Source: Stenotrophomonas rhizophila (GTDB taxonomy: Bacteria; Pseudomonadota; Gammaproteobacteria; Xanthomonadales; Xanthomonadaceae). From it: a stretch of DNA of 64,000 bases. The position numbers were made by a program, and so were the translations under genes. Shown piece after piece: positions 1 through 8,931 of this stretch. Every line of letters begins with the position of its first letter. The first letter of the stretch is position 1. Under the pieces are notes generated by a model. The model saw only the letters and a program-made list of their open reading frames with translations. It made no database searches and was not told the DNA's origin. The stretch spans positions 310,001 to 374,000 of the forward strand of contig NZ_JACWUO010000002.1 of NCBI RefSeq assembly GCF_020857975.1. Direction: 5' to 3'.

Positions 1-888
1 CATTTCCTGGAAGCCCGGCAGCGCCTCGGACGCCGGGTCGGCGGCCAGGGTCAGGGTGTCGCCGACCGGCGCACCGTGGACGTCCTTGATGCTGGCGGTG
101 ACCCAGCCCACTTCACCGGCACGCAGCGCCGGCAGCGCCTTGCGTTTGGGGGTGAACACGCCGACGTTTTCGACCTGGTGGTTGCGCCCGGTCGACATCA
201 CCTGCAGCTTGTCGCCGGCCTTGATCTGGCCCTGCATCACCCGCACCAGCGAGACCACGCCCAGGTAGTTGTCGAACCACGAGTCGATGATCAGCGCCTG
301 CAGCTTGTCGTTGGCGCGCGGGGCCGGCGGCGGAATGCGATGCACGATCGCCTCCAGCACGTCGACCACGTTCAGGCCGGTCTTGGCGCTGATCGCCACC
401 GCGTCGGTGGCGTCGATGCCGATCACCGCTTCGATTTCGGCCTTGGCGCGCTCGATGTCGGCGGTGGGCAGGTCGATCTTGTTGATCACCGGCACCACTT
501 CCAGCCCCTGCTCCACCGCGGTGTAGCAGTTGGCCACCGACTGCGCTTCCACGCCCTGGGCCGCATCGACCACCAGCAGCGCGCCTTCACAGGCCGCCAG
601 CGAGCGGCTGACTTCATAGGAGAAGTCGACATGCCCGGGGGTGTCGATGAAGTTCAGGTGGTAGGTATTGCCGTCCTTGGCCACATACGGCAGCGACACC
701 GACTGGGCCTTGATGGTGATCCCACGCTCGCGCTCGATCGGATTGGAGTCGAGCACCTGCGCTTCCATTTCACGGGCCTGGAGGCCGCCGCAAAGCTGGA
801 TGATGCGATCGGCCAGCGTGGACTTGCCGTGGTCGACGTGGGCGATGATGGAGAAGTTGCGGATGAACCGCATCGAATCAGAAGACAT
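1..888 (-). CDS. lepA: Elongation factor 4 (LepA), N-terminal part, cut by window edge
   Basis: Ribosomal back-translocase GTPase that acts on stalled ribosomes in the cytoplasm. The reading frame is open from ATG at 888 to the window edge, giving 296 residues of a protein that is usually about 600 long. The translation GTPase motifs are in order: G1 AHVDHGKST (residues 16-24), the Thr of switch I in RGIT, G3 DTPGHVDF, G4 NKID and G5 SAKTG, followed by the start of the beta-barrel domain 2. The start [15 protein letters not shown] was chosen because it is the first ATG; Met6 (873) is an alternative, and neither has a strong ribosome binding site. In related genomes lepA lies downstream of mucD as here. 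Identification is from the motif set and the conserved N terminus. Confidence 0.96.
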   Translation of the reverse strand, partial: MSSDSMRFIRNFSIIAHVDHGKSTLADRIIQLCGGLQAREMEAQVLDSNPIERERGITIKAQSVSLPYVAKDGNTYHLNFIDTPGHVDFSYEVSRSLAACEGALLVVDAAQGVEAQSVANCYTAVEQGLEVVPVINKIDLPTADIERAKAEIEAVIGIDATDAVAISAKTGLNVVDVLEAIVHRIPPPAPRANDKLQALIIDSWFDNYLGVVSLVRVMQGQIKAGDKLQVMSTGRNHQVENVGVFTPKRKALPALRAGEVGWVTASIKDVHGAPVGDTLTLAADPASEALPGFQEM

Positions 889-1088
889 AGGTGGCGGCGG
901 CGCGGCGCGTCGTCAGGATGACTGCGCATTGTCGCACATCTGCCAGGGGGCACCACGCCCCGCCCCAGACTGGCAAGGAAGCCAGGGGGCCTTACCGCAG
1001 GCCAGTCCGTGCAATCGCTACCGACTCGACAGCCTCTCTACCGGCAGCGGCCTCAATCAATCGAGAAAATTCGATAAAAATCAATAAC

Positions 1089-1117
1089 TTGAACCAATCC
1101 ACCTCGAGGTGTAGATA
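1089..1117 (+). promoter_or_regulatory. Sigma-70-type promoter with palindromic spacer
   Basis: TTGAAC at 1089-1094 and TAGATA at 1112-1117 are separated by exactly 17 bp. The last 12 bp of the spacer (1100-1111) are the perfect palindrome CACCTCGAGGTG, immediately upstream of the -10 box, a position suited to a repressor or a MerR-type activator. A second, imperfect copy of the block (TTGAA, CCAATCCAC, GAGGTG) lies at 1149-1176, where its GAGGTG is the ribosome binding site of the 53-residue peptide. A small stem GCCGG/CCGGC (1124-1139) lies near the expected transcription start. The promoter call is by inspection only. Confidence 0.55.
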
Positions 1118-1180
1118 CAAGTTGCCGGTTTTATCCGGCGCAGGTGATTTGAATCCAATCCACATCTCAAGAGGTGAACA

Positions 1181-1342
1181 ATGAAGAAGCCCGCCTTCGC
1201 GCTTGTGGCGGTTGCCGCCCTGTGCACGTTTGCACCCACCAGCGCGTCCGCCAGGATGTACAAAATCTGCGATTTCCATGAATGTTGCTATATCGACGGC
1301 GGCGGCAACGGTTACTGCGTCGATCGCAACCTGCAAGTCTGA
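1181..1342 (+). CDS. Small secreted cysteine-rich peptide, 53 aa, unknown function
   Basis: Not a family I recognise. ATG at 1181 is preceded by GAGGTG (1171-1176), four bases away. Residues 1-24 form a textbook Sec signal peptide: MKK, a hydrophobic stretch ALVAVAALCTFAP and the cleavage motif ASA before Arg25. The predicted mature peptide is only 29 residues, with four cysteines (Cys30, Cys35, Cys36, Cys46), enough for two disulfides after export, and a GGGNGYC turn. It is convergent with mucD and divergent from lepA, has its own promoter, and is too short for many gene finders. The cysteine spacing recalls small toxin-like or metal-binding exported peptides, but this is only a resemblance. 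Coding is supported by promoter, ribosome binding site, signal peptide and hairpin after the stop together. Confidence 0.72.
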   Translation: MKKPAFALVAVAALCTFAPTSASARMYKICDFHECCYIDGGGNGYCVDRNLQV

Positions 1343-1362
1343 GCCCGCAAGACAGCAAGCCC

Positions 1363-1403
1363 GGGGAGCATGGCGCGACAGGTAATCCCGCGCCATGCTC
1401 CCC
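1363..1403. terminator. 15-bp perfect inverted repeat between convergent genes
   Basis: Arms 1363-1377 (GGGGAGCATGGCGCG) and 1389-1403 are perfect complements with an 11-base loop. It lies between the stop of the 53-residue peptide gene (1342) and the stop of mucD (1412). There is no T tract on either side, so it could be a bidirectional, T-less terminator or a 3' end stabiliser. Confidence 0.5.
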
Positions 1404-1411
1404 GTCCAGTA

Positions 1412-2938
1412 TCAGTTGATACTCACCGCAACAAAGCGACTTGCACCTTCTTGGGGATAGTTGACCAGCAGCACCACGGCATCGCCCTTCTTGGCATCCT
1501 TAACCAGCGTATTGAAGTGGGCGGCATTGTCGACCTTCACCCTTCCAATCTGCGTGATGATGAGCCCCGCGCGAAGCCCTGCCTTCTGCGCTGCACCAGT
1601 AGCGCTTGAGATGCGAACACCGCCTGCCTTGAGTCCCAGACTCCTGCGGGCGACCTCATCGATGTCCGTCACCGTCAACCCCATGGCATTGGCCGCAACA
1701 GCCTTGGAATCGGCTGTAGATGCACCTTCAGCCGAACCGCGCTGACCGGTCCCAGCCTCCGCACCGACGGCAACCGTCACTTCCATCGGCTTACCGTTGC
1801 GGATAACGCCAACCACCGCCTTGCTCCCCGGCGCCATCATTCCGATCATCGGCGGCACCTGCGACGAATCCCTGATTGCCTGGCCGTTTACCGAACGCAC
1901 CACGTCAAGCTGCTGCAGCCCGGCCTTGTCGCTCGGACTTCCCGGCACCACTTCATTAATCAATGCGCCCTGCGTATCTGGGAGGCCCAGCCCTTCGGCC
2001 ATGGTGGCGTCGATGGGCCGAGGGTCCAGCGCAATGCCGATCTGCCCCCTGACGACCTTGCCGGTCTTCTTGATCTGCTCCACCGCGCCCATGGCCAGGT
2101 CGATCGGGATCGCGAAGCTGATGCCCATATAGCCGCCGGAGGCGGAGAAGATCTGCGAGTTGATGCCGACCACTTCGCCACGGGTATTGAGCAGCGGACC
2201 GCCCGAATTGCCCTGGTTGATGGCCACGTCGGTCTGGATGAACGGCACGTAGCGCTGGTCGGCGCCGCCGGTGCTGCGGCCCACGGCGCTGACCACGCCG
2301 GCGGTGACCGAGTGGTCCAGCCCGAACGGCGACCCGATCGCGACCACCCACTGGCCCGGCTTGAGCGTGTTGGAGTCGCCCACGCGCACGGTCGGCAGGT
2401 TCCTGCCGTCGATCTTGAGCAGGGCCACGTCGTACTGCTGGTCGCTGCCAATCACCTTGGCGGTGAATTCGCGGCGGTCGCCGAGCTTGACCTTCACTTC
2501 GCTGGCATCGGCGACCACGTGGTAGTTGGTCAGCACATAGCCGTCGGCGGAGATGATGAAACCCGAGCCCATGCCGCGGCCCTGGATGCGCGGGCTGTCG
2601 TCCTGGCCGCCCGGCCCCTGGCCCGGCATCTGGAAGTCCGGGCCGAAGAAGCGGCGGAAGAACTCGGGCACGTCATCGCCGCCCGGGCCCATGCCGCGGG
2701 CCTGGCGGTTGCTGCGCACGATGGTGGTTTCCACGTTGACCACGCCCGGGCCGACCTGTTCGACCAGGTTGGTGAAGTCCGGCAGGCCGCTGACCAGCTG
2801 CGGGGCCGGGGCACGCGGGGCGGCGGCCGGCGCGGCGGTGGCGGCGGGAGCCGCCGGCGATGGCGCCTGGGCGCAGGCCATCAACGGCAGGGTCAGGGCC
2901 AGCAGGGTCATGGCCTGGGTACGCTTGCGGGGGGTCAT
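1412..2938 (-). CDS. mucD: DegP/HtrA-family periplasmic serine protease MucD
   Basis: Protease and chaperone that removes misfolded envelope proteins and restrains the sigma-E response; 508 residues. The start MTPRKRTQ is preceded by GGAG about 10 bases upstream; longer in-frame starts run into the preceding intergenic region. An N-terminal signal ends in LPLMACAQ, which could be a weak lipobox at Cys22 or a normal signal cleavage site. A low-complexity Ala/Pro linker follows. The trypsin-like domain has the catalytic triad His140 (TNYHVVADA), Asp170 (YDVALLKID) and Ser245 (NQGNSGGPLL), and two PDZ domains fill the C-terminal half. It is the third gene of rpoE-rseA-mucD, the same order as algU-mucA-mucD in pseudomonads, 95 bp downstream of rseA. 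Confidence 0.95.
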   Translation of the reverse strand: MTPRKRTQAMTLLALTLPLMACAQAPSPAAPAATAAPAAAPRAPAPQLVSGLPDFTNLVEQVGPGVVNVETTIVRSNRQARGMGPGGDDVPEFFRRFFGPDFQMPGQGPGGQDDSPRIQGRGMGSGFIISADGYVLTNYHVVADASEVKVKLGDRREFTAKVIGSDQQYDVALLKIDGRNLPTVRVGDSNTLKPGQWVVAIGSPFGLDHSVTAGVVSAVGRSTGGADQRYVPFIQTDVAINQGNSGGPLLNTRGEVVGINSQIFSASGGYMGISFAIPIDLAMGAVEQIKKTGKVVRGQIGIALDPRPIDATMAEGLGLPDTQGALINEVVPGSPSDKAGLQQLDVVRSVNGQAIRDSSQVPPMIGMMAPGSKAVVGVIRNGKPMEVTVAVGAEAGTGQRGSAEGASTADSKAVAANAMGLTVTDIDEVARRSLGLKAGGVRISSATGAAQKAGLRAGLIITQIGRVKVDNAAHFNTLVKDAKKGDAVVLLVNYPQEGASRFVAVSIN

Positions 2939-3033
2939 CAGACTCGGCCTCCGGGTAGGAAAGGGGAAAAGGGCCGGCGTTCCGGCCAGCAGGCCGGACG
3001 CAGGGCAGTAGTGGAAAAGCGGGCCAGCCAGGC

Positions 3034-3933
3034 TCAGTCGCGTTGCCGGCGTGGCGCCGGCAAGACCGGGTCGGTCTCCTGCAGGCGCGGCTCGAAGGGG
3101 TAGAAGGCGGCCTGGGGCTCCTGCGCCGAGAGGCTGGCATTGAGCGCCCCGCCCGCGGCCGGGGCCAGGGTCGAGCGCGGCCACGGCTTGGCCTGCAGGC
3201 TGCCGACATCGCCGAACGGGAACTGGCGGGCATGGGCGGCCGGCAACGCCGGGGCCAGCGGCGCGACCTGGCTGGCCAGCGCGCGCTGCGGTTGCGCACT
3301 GCGCTCGGCGGCGCTGCGCGCGGCCTGCTGGGTGCGGGTGGCACTGGCCCGGCGTGCGGCGGCCACGTCCTGGCGGCGGCTGGCGGCCGCCACCGCGGCG
3401 GCGGGCACGGCGGCCATGGCCACGGCAGCGTCGACCGAGGCGGCCGTGGCCGGCACCGGCGCCGGCGGCGCCACCGGCAACGCGGCCTGGCTGGCGATCA
3501 CCGTGGTCGGCGTATCCAGCGGCGCCTGCTCGGGCAACTGCTGGCGGGTCATGAACATCGCCACTGCCGCCACCGAGGCGGCCAATGCCGCGCCGCCGCC
3601 CCAGCGGCGCCAGCCGCTGCGGCGTTCACTGCGGCGCTCGGCGCCGGCCTGCGCGGCCGGCAGCGGCTCGCCAGCCACTGCCTGGGCCACCGCATCGCTG
3701 AAGCCGGCCGGGGCGGGCGCGCAGGCCTGGCCGCGCAGCACATCGCCGAGCAGCTGCCAGCGCTCGTGGCAGCCAGACAGCGCCTGGTCGTGCTCCAGCC
3801 GGCGCAGCATGAAGCGCGCCTGTTCGGCCGGCAGCTCGCCGTCGATCAGCGCCGACAGCTGCTGGCGGTGGTGGGCGTCGAACTTGTCGGCCGGCGCACC
3901 GGTGGAAGGGGAAGGGGACAGGTTCGGGTTCAT
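3034..3933 (-). CDS. rseA: Sigma-E anti-sigma factor RseA-like
   Basis: Inner-membrane anti-sigma factor that binds RpoE until envelope stress triggers its proteolysis. It has 299 residues. The N-terminal cytoplasmic part (about residues 20-85) has the RseA/MucA signature ALIDGELPAEQARFMLRRL followed by a conserved tryptophan (ERWQLLGDVLRG). A single hydrophobic segment around WGGGAALAASVAAVAMFM is the membrane anchor, and a long Ala/Pro-rich periplasmic region follows. ATG overlaps the TGA of rpoE by four bases (ATGA), so translation is probably coupled and the two proteins are made in step. The periplasmic part is longer than in E. coli RseA (216 residues) and compositionally simple. Confidence 0.9.
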   Translation of the reverse strand: MNPNLSPSPSTGAPADKFDAHHRQQLSALIDGELPAEQARFMLRRLEHDQALSGCHERWQLLGDVLRGQACAPAPAGFSDAVAQAVAGEPLPAAQAGAERRSERRSGWRRWGGGAALAASVAAVAMFMTRQQLPEQAPLDTPTTVIASQAALPVAPPAPVPATAASVDAAVAMAAVPAAAVAAASRRQDVAAARRASATRTQQAARSAAERSAQPQRALASQVAPLAPALPAAHARQFPFGDVGSLQAKPWPRSTLAPAAGGALNASLSAQEPQAAFYPFEPRLQETDPVLPAPRRQRD

Positions 3934-4550
3934 GCGCGGCTCTTCTCGCGGGTGGCGCTGCCGACATCCAGCAGCGGCCGGAGTTCAGTGTCGATCGCCT
4001 CACGCGCACGGAAGATCCGCGAGCGCACGGTGCCGATCGGACACCCCATCTTCTGCGCGATATCCTCATAGCTCAGGCCTTCCACCTCGCGCAGGGTGAT
4101 GGCCGACCTCAGTTCTTCGGGCAACGCCGATACCGCCTTCATCACCGTCTGCTCCAACTCCTGGCGCATCAGTTCGCGCTCGGGGGTGTCGGTATCGCGC
4201 AGGCGGGTACCGCTGTCGAACTGCTCGGCATCGCCGATGTCGATGTCATCGGTGGGCGGGCGGCGGTTGTGGGCGGCGAGATGATTCTTGGCGGTATTCA
4301 CGGCGATCCTGTGCAACCAGGTATAGAACTGGGCGTCCCCACGGAAACTGCCGATCGCGCGGTAGGCGCGGACGAACGTGTCCTGGGCAACGTCCTGACA
4401 TTCACTCCAGTCGGCGATGTAGCGCCCGATCAGGGCCACGATCCGATGCTGGTACTTGCGTACCAGCACATCGAAGGCCGCACGTTCGCCGCGCTGCACG
4501 CGCCGGACCAGCTCCAGGTCCAGCTCCTGTGGTGTTTCAACCTCGGCCAT
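3930..4550 (-). CDS. rpoE: RNA polymerase sigma factor RpoE (sigma-E / AlgU)
   Basis: ECF sigma factor for envelope stress. From ATG at 4550 it has 206 residues (MAEVETPQELDLELVRRVQR). Region 2 contains the conserved FRGDAQFYTWLHRIAVNTAKN core-binding and -10 recognition helices; region 4 contains LREVEGLSYEDIAQKMGCP with GTVRSRIFRAR, the -35 recognition helix-turn-helix. ATG at 4550 is preferred over the in-frame GTG at 4562 because AGGAG (4562-4566) then sits 11 bases upstream rather than overlapping the start. It heads the rpoE-rseA-mucD operon and has its own sigma-E-type promoter just upstream, the usual positive autoregulation. Confidence 0.96.
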   Translation of the reverse strand: MAEVETPQELDLELVRRVQRGERAAFDVLVRKYQHRIVALIGRYIADWSECQDVAQDTFVRAYRAIGSFRGDAQFYTWLHRIAVNTAKNHLAAHNRRPPTDDIDIGDAEQFDSGTRLRDTDTPERELMRQELEQTVMKAVSALPEELRSAITLREVEGLSYEDIAQKMGCPIGTVRSRIFRAREAIDTELRPLLDVGSATREKSRA

Positions 4551-4590
4551 GTGGGGCCGCACTCCTGTCAGCCCAACCGACGTCGGGCAA

Positions 4591-4617
4591 TGAGACTGCC
4601 AATCCCGGGAAAAGTTC
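4591..4617 (-). promoter_or_regulatory. Sigma-E autoregulatory promoter of rpoE
   Basis: On the minus strand GAACTT (4617-4612) is followed after 16 bases by TCTCA (4595-4591). This matches the GAACTT-N16/17-TCtgA consensus of sigma-E/AlgU promoters except at one -10 position. The -10 box is about 40 bases upstream of the rpoE ATG, a sensible distance for a short leader. Confidence 0.7.
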
Positions 4618-4787
4618 AGCGACCGATCGACCGACGCCGCACCAGCTTTTAACTACCGTTCCGTTAAGGTTCCCGTCCACGGCCATGATCCGGGCCCGGC
4701 CTTCCCCAGCTATAGGGATTTGACGGGGAGGAAACAACCTCTGGATCATAGCCCCCTTCTCCATACACAACCGGATGGAACGCTCCC

Positions 4788-6851
4788 ATGCTCTCAGGCT
4801 TCGATGGGCTCCGCTTCTCACATTGGCACCCGCAGATCCGTGACGATGGTGTCGTGGTGCTCAGCCTCGACCGCCACGACAGCGGCGTCAATGCGATGTC
4901 CCAGGACGTGCTGCTGGAACTGGGCGACCTGATCGAGCGCATCGCCATGGACCCGCCCAAGGCGGTGGTGATCCAGTCGATCAAGCCGGCCGGCTTCATC
5001 GCCGGTGCCGACCTGAAGGAGTTCCAGGAATTCGACCGCCGCGGCACCGTCAACGACGCCATCCGCCGCGGCCAGAGCACCTACCAGAAGCTGGCCGAAC
5101 TGCCCTGCCCGACCGTGGCGGCGATCCATGGCCACTGCCTGGGCGGCGGCACCGAGCTGGCGCTGGCCTGCCGGTACCGGGTGGCCTCCAACGATGCGTC
5201 CACCCGCATCGGCCTGCCCGAAACCCAGCTGGGCATCTTCCCCGGCTGGGGCGGCAGCTCGCGCCTGCCGCAGCTGGTCGGCGCCCCGGCGGCGATGGAC
5301 CTGATGCTGACCGGCCGCACCCTGTCGGCGTCGGCCGCACGCGGGATCGGCCTGGTCGACAAGGTGGTCGCCCCGGCCGTACTGCTCGATACCGCCGTCG
5401 CGCTGGGCCTGTCGGGCACCACCCGCCCGTTCAAGCAGCGCGCCACCGCCTGGGCCACCAATACCTGGCTGGCGCGCAAGCTGCTGGCCCCGCAGATGGC
5501 CAAGCAGGTCGCGCGCAAGGCCAAGAAGGACCACTACCCGGCCCCGTACGCACTGATCGACACCTGGGCGCGCACCGGCGGCAGCCCGATCCAGACCCGC
5601 CTGGACGCCGAGCGCCGCGCGGTGGTCAAGCTGGCCGCCACCCCGACCGCGCGCAACCTGATCCGCATCTTCTTCCTCACCGAACGCCTGAAGGGCCTGG
5701 GCGGCAAGGACCACCGCATCAGCCACGTGCACGTGGTCGGCGCCGGCGTGATGGGCGGCGACATCGCCGCCTGGGCGGCCTTCAAGGGCTTCAACGTGAC
5801 CCTGCAGGACCGCGAGCAGCGCTTCATCGACCCGGCCATGGAACGCGCGCAGGCGCTGTTTGCCAAGAAGGTCCGCGACGAGGCCAAGCGCCCGGCGGTG
5901 GCCGCGCGGCTGAAGGCCGACCTAGCCGGTGACGGCGTGGCCCTGGCCGACCTGGTGATCGAGGCGATCATCGAAGACGCCGATGCCAAGCGCAGCCTGT
6001 ACCAGACGCTGGAACCGAAGATGAAGGCCGGGGCGCTGCTGACCACCAACACCTCCTCGATCCCGCTGATCGAACTGCGCGACCATATCGAGCACCCGGC
6101 GCAGTTCGCCGGCCTGCACTATTTCAACCCGGTGGCGCAGATGCCGCTGGTGGAAATCATCCACCACGACGGCATGGCGGCGGACACCGAACAGCGGCTG
6201 GCGGCATTCTGCAAGGCGCTGGGCAAGTTCCCGGTGCCGGTGGCCGGCACCCCGGGCTTCCTGGTCAACCGGGTGCTGTTCCCGTACATGCTCGAAGCGG
6301 CCACCGCCTATGCCGAAGGCATTCCCGGCCCGGTGATCGACAAGGCCGCGGTGAAGTTCGGCATGCCGGTGGGCCCGATCGAACTGCTGGACACGGTCGG
6401 CCTGGACGTGGCCGCCGGGGTGGGCAAGGAGCTGGCGCCGTTCCTGGGCCTGCAGATTCCCGCTGCGCTGCAGACCGTCGAGCCGGGCAAGCGCGGCAAG
6501 AAGGACGGCCAGGGCATCTACAAGTGGGACAACGGCCGCGCGCAGAAGCCGGACGTGCCGGCCAACTACACCGTGCCCGCCGACCTGGAGGACCGCCTGA
6601 TCCTGCCGTTGCTCAACGAGGCGGTGGCCTGCCTGCACGAAGGCGTGGTGGCAGATGCCGACCTGCTCGACGCCGGCGTGATCTTCGGCACCGGTTTTGC
6701 CCCGTTCCGCGGCGGCCCGATCCAGCACATCCGCGCCACCGGCGCCGACGTCCTGGTGGAACGCCTGAAGGTGCTGCAGCAGCGCCATGGCGACCGGTTC
6801 GCGCCGCGCCCGGGCTGGGACGCTGCGGTATTGCGTGAGCCGGTGGCGTAA
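4788..6851 (+). CDS. Bifunctional enoyl-CoA hydratase / 3-hydroxyacyl-CoA dehydrogenase (FadB/FadJ family)
   Basis: Fatty-acid beta-oxidation multienzyme, 687 residues, close to the family's usual 700-730. The N-terminal crotonase domain has the oxyanion-hole GADLKEF and the two catalytic glutamates at Glu123 (GGGTELALACRYR) and Glu145 (LPETQLGIFPGWGG). The C-terminal dehydrogenase starts near residue 315 with the NAD-binding VVGAGVMGGDIA and contains the catalytic HYFNPV and the PGFLVNRVLFPYM segments. No thiolase gene follows, so it is not a classic fadBA operon, and FadJ-like is as good a name as FadB. The start MLSGFDGLRF has only a weak ribosome binding site. A hairpin terminator follows the stop. 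Confidence 0.9.
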   Translation: MLSGFDGLRFSHWHPQIRDDGVVVLSLDRHDSGVNAMSQDVLLELGDLIERIAMDPPKAVVIQSIKPAGFIAGADLKEFQEFDRRGTVNDAIRRGQSTYQKLAELPCPTVAAIHGHCLGGGTELALACRYRVASNDASTRIGLPETQLGIFPGWGGSSRLPQLVGAPAAMDLMLTGRTLSASAARGIGLVDKVVAPAVLLDTAVALGLSGTTRPFKQRATAWATNTWLARKLLAPQMAKQVARKAKKDHYPAPYALIDTWARTGGSPIQTRLDAERRAVVKLAATPTARNLIRIFFLTERLKGLGGKDHRISHVHVVGAGVMGGDIAAWAAFKGFNVTLQDREQRFIDPAMERAQALFAKKVRDEAKRPAVAARLKADLAGDGVALADLVIEAIIEDADAKRSLYQTLEPKMKAGALLTTNTSSIPLIELRDHIEHPAQFAGLHYFNPVAQMPLVEIIHHDGMAADTEQRLAAFCKALGKFPVPVAGTPGFLVNRVLFPYMLEAATAYAEGIPGPVIDKAAVKFGMPVGPIELLDTVGLDVAAGVGKELAPFLGLQIPAALQTVEPGKRGKKDGQGIYKWDNGRAQKPDVPANYTVPADLEDRLILPLLNEAVACLHEGVVADADLLDAGVIFGTGFAPFRGGPIQHIRATGADVLVERLKVLQQRHGDRFAPRPGWDAAVLREPVA

Positions 6852-6874
6852 CCACGGCGCAGATGCAGACCACG

Positions 6875-6900
6875 ACGCCACCGCAAGGTGGCGTTGTTGT
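6875..6900 (+). terminator. Rho-independent terminator of the beta-oxidation gene
   Basis: Stem ACGCCACC/GGTGGCGT (6875-6882 / 6887-6894) with a GCAA tetraloop, followed by TGTTGTG. It starts 23 bases after the TAA. Confidence 0.75.
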
Positions 6901-6998
6901 GTGGGGTTCGCGCAACAACCTGTTACCCAAACAGGTCATCCCAACCCCACCGCCGCATGCCATCCTGCCCGCCTGTCCCCGCCAGCGAGAAAGCCCGC

Positions 6999-7862
6999 AT
7001 GACGACGATCATTGCTCCCCGCGTCTACGACATCGGCGGCCTCCAGGTACGCCGCGCCGTGCCTACCCTGCAGGCGCGCAGCGTCGGCCCGTTCGTGTTC
7101 GTCGACCAGATGGGCCCGGCCGTGCTCGCCCCCGGCACCGGCATCGACGTGCGCCCGCACCCGCATATCGGCCTGGCCACCGTCACCTTCCTGTGGTCCG
7201 GCGCCATCGGCCACCGCGACACCCTCGGCTCGGACCAGGTGATCCGCCCCGGCGACGTCAACTGGATGACCGCCGGCCGCGGCATCGCCCACTCCGAGCG
7301 CACCCCGCCGCCCGAACGCCAGCATGACCACCCCATCCACGGCATGCAGACCTGGGTCGCACTGCCGAAGAACTTCGAGGAAACCGACCCGGGCTTCTTC
7401 CACCACGCCGCCGCCACCCTGCCCCAGCAGCGCCGCGACGGTGCCTGGCTGCGCGTGATCGCCGGCCGTGCCTATGGCGAGGAATCGCCGGTGAAGGTGT
7501 TCGCCGACACCCTCAACGTGGCCATCGACCTCGACCCGGGCGCTGAAATCAACCTGGACACCGGCCACACCGAGCGCGCCATCTACATTCTCGAAGGCGA
7601 GGCCCAGCTCGACGGCGTGGACCTGCCGGCCCAGCACCTGGTCCTGCCCGAACACAACGCCCGCGGCCGGCTGCGCGCCAAGACCCCGGTCAAGGCCATG
7701 CTGCTCGGCGGTGAACCGCTGGATGGCCCGCGCCACCTGTGGTGGAACTTCGTGTCCAGCTCCACCGAGCGCATCGAGCAGGCCAAGCACGACTGGGAAG
7801 CCGGCCGCTTCGGCACCATTCCCGGCGACGACCAGGAATTCATCCCGCTGCCGGACCACTGA
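6999..7862 (+). CDS. Pirin family protein (first of two)
   Basis: Bicupin iron protein, 287 residues; family members act as quercetinases or redox-sensing co-regulators, and the actual substrate cannot be read from sequence. The N-terminal cupin carries the pirin metal site HPHIGLATVTFLW and the typical MTAGRGIAHSE motif; the C-terminal cupin contains EGEAQLDG. ATG 6999 is preceded by GAGAAAG. A second, clearly different pirin is at 9470-10321 on the other strand, with aqpZ and an exported protein between them. Confidence 0.9.
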   Translation: MTTIIAPRVYDIGGLQVRRAVPTLQARSVGPFVFVDQMGPAVLAPGTGIDVRPHPHIGLATVTFLWSGAIGHRDTLGSDQVIRPGDVNWMTAGRGIAHSERTPPPERQHDHPIHGMQTWVALPKNFEETDPGFFHHAAATLPQQRRDGAWLRVIAGRAYGEESPVKVFADTLNVAIDLDPGAEINLDTGHTERAIYILEGEAQLDGVDLPAQHLVLPEHNARGRLRAKTPVKAMLLGGEPLDGPRHLWWNFVSSSTERIEQAKHDWEAGRFGTIPGDDQEFIPLPDH

Positions 7863-7961
7863 GCCGCACCGCGCGCTGCCTTGACGCCGCCTTCACCCGA
7901 ATGAACCCTGATTCAGCTACTTTTCACCCACCCACCCCGGGCATTCTGTGGAGACTGATTG

Positions 7962-8684
7962 ATGAGCATGGGCAAACGTATGGCGGCCGAGTTCCTCGGC
8001 ACGTTCTGGCTGGTGTTGGGCGGCTGCGGCAGTGCCGTGCTGGCCGCCAAGTTCGGCGGTGACGGCAACCCGCTGGGCATCGGCTTCCTCGGTGTGGCGC
8101 TGGCCTTCGGCCTGACCGTGCTGACCGGTGCCTATGCGTTCGGGCACGTTTCCGGCGCGCACTTCAATCCTGCGGTCAGCGTCGGGCTGTGGGCCGGTGG
8201 CCGCTTCCCGGCCCGCGACCTGCTGCCCTACATCGTGGCCCAGGTGCTGGGCGGCGTGCTGGCCGGCTTCATCCTGCTGCAGATCGCCTCCGGTGCGCCG
8301 GGCTTTGCCATCGACGGCAGCCAGGCCGGCGCCTTCGCCAGCAACGGCTATGGCGCGCTGTCCCCGGGCGGCTACAGCATCGCCGCCGCGTTCCTGTGCG
8401 AGGTGGTGCTTACCGCGGTGTTCCTGGTGGTGATCATGGGCGCCACCCATGGCAAGGCCCCGGCCGGGTTCGCCCCGATCGCGATCGGCCTGGCCCTGAC
8501 CCTGATCCACCTGATCAGCATCCCGGTCACCAATACCTCGGTGAACCCGGCCCGTTCCACGGCGGTGGCGGTGTTCGCCGGCAGCGGCGCGCTGGGCCAG
8601 TTGTGGCTGTTCTGGCTGGCCCCGCTGCTGGGCGGGCTGATCGGCGGCATCGTCTACAAGTGGATCGGCGCCGAGCCGCGTTGA
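7962..8684 (+). CDS. aqpZ: Aquaporin Z
   Basis: Water channel of the inner membrane, 240 residues, six transmembrane helices and two half-helices. The two NPA boxes are at residues 69-71 (AHFNPAVS) and 195-197 (SVNPARST). His183 and Arg198 fit the narrow water-selective filter of AqpZ rather than the glycerol type. The start is ATG 7962, eight bases after GGAG (7950-7953); the TTG three bases earlier is unlikely. It is followed by a strong GC hairpin. Confidence 0.95.
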   Translation: MSMGKRMAAEFLGTFWLVLGGCGSAVLAAKFGGDGNPLGIGFLGVALAFGLTVLTGAYAFGHVSGAHFNPAVSVGLWAGGRFPARDLLPYIVAQVLGGVLAGFILLQIASGAPGFAIDGSQAGAFASNGYGALSPGGYSIAAAFLCEVVLTAVFLVVIMGATHGKAPAGFAPIAIGLALTLIHLISIPVTNTSVNPARSTAVAVFAGSGALGQLWLFWLAPLLGGLIGGIVYKWIGAEPR

Positions 8685-8690
8685 CTGCTG

Positions 8691-8718
8691 GCGGGCGCGG
8701 TGGCTGCACCGCGCCCGC
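8691..8718 (+). terminator. 12-bp GC hairpin after aqpZ, no T tract
   Basis: Arms 8691-8702 and 8707-8718 (GCGGGCGCGGTG and its complement) pair perfectly around a GCTG loop, seven bases after the aqpZ stop. No T run follows, so its role as a terminator is inferred from position and stability. Confidence 0.55.
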
Positions 8719-8931
8719 GATCGAGGCGGTCTTGGCGCCCGATCTGGTTCATCTGAAACCTTTATTTGTAGATCCAGTCACATTCCGTTAAGGTCGAAAT
8801 CACCACGCCGTCACCTGGCGGTAGGTGTTCCGGGACGCGCATGGGGATGCGCCGCGGTTGGCCAGGGCTCGCATGGCCACCGGAATCTTCTGCCAGGCAC
8901 GTGCGCGGCCATTCCGACCTTGGGGGAAAGC

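Noticed and set aside
4659..8794. Shared 12-mer TTCCGTTAAGGT at 4659-4670 and 8783-8794, both intergenic
   Set aside because: A 12-base match is expected many times by chance in 64 kb; the surrounding bases differ and no promoter spacing fits both.
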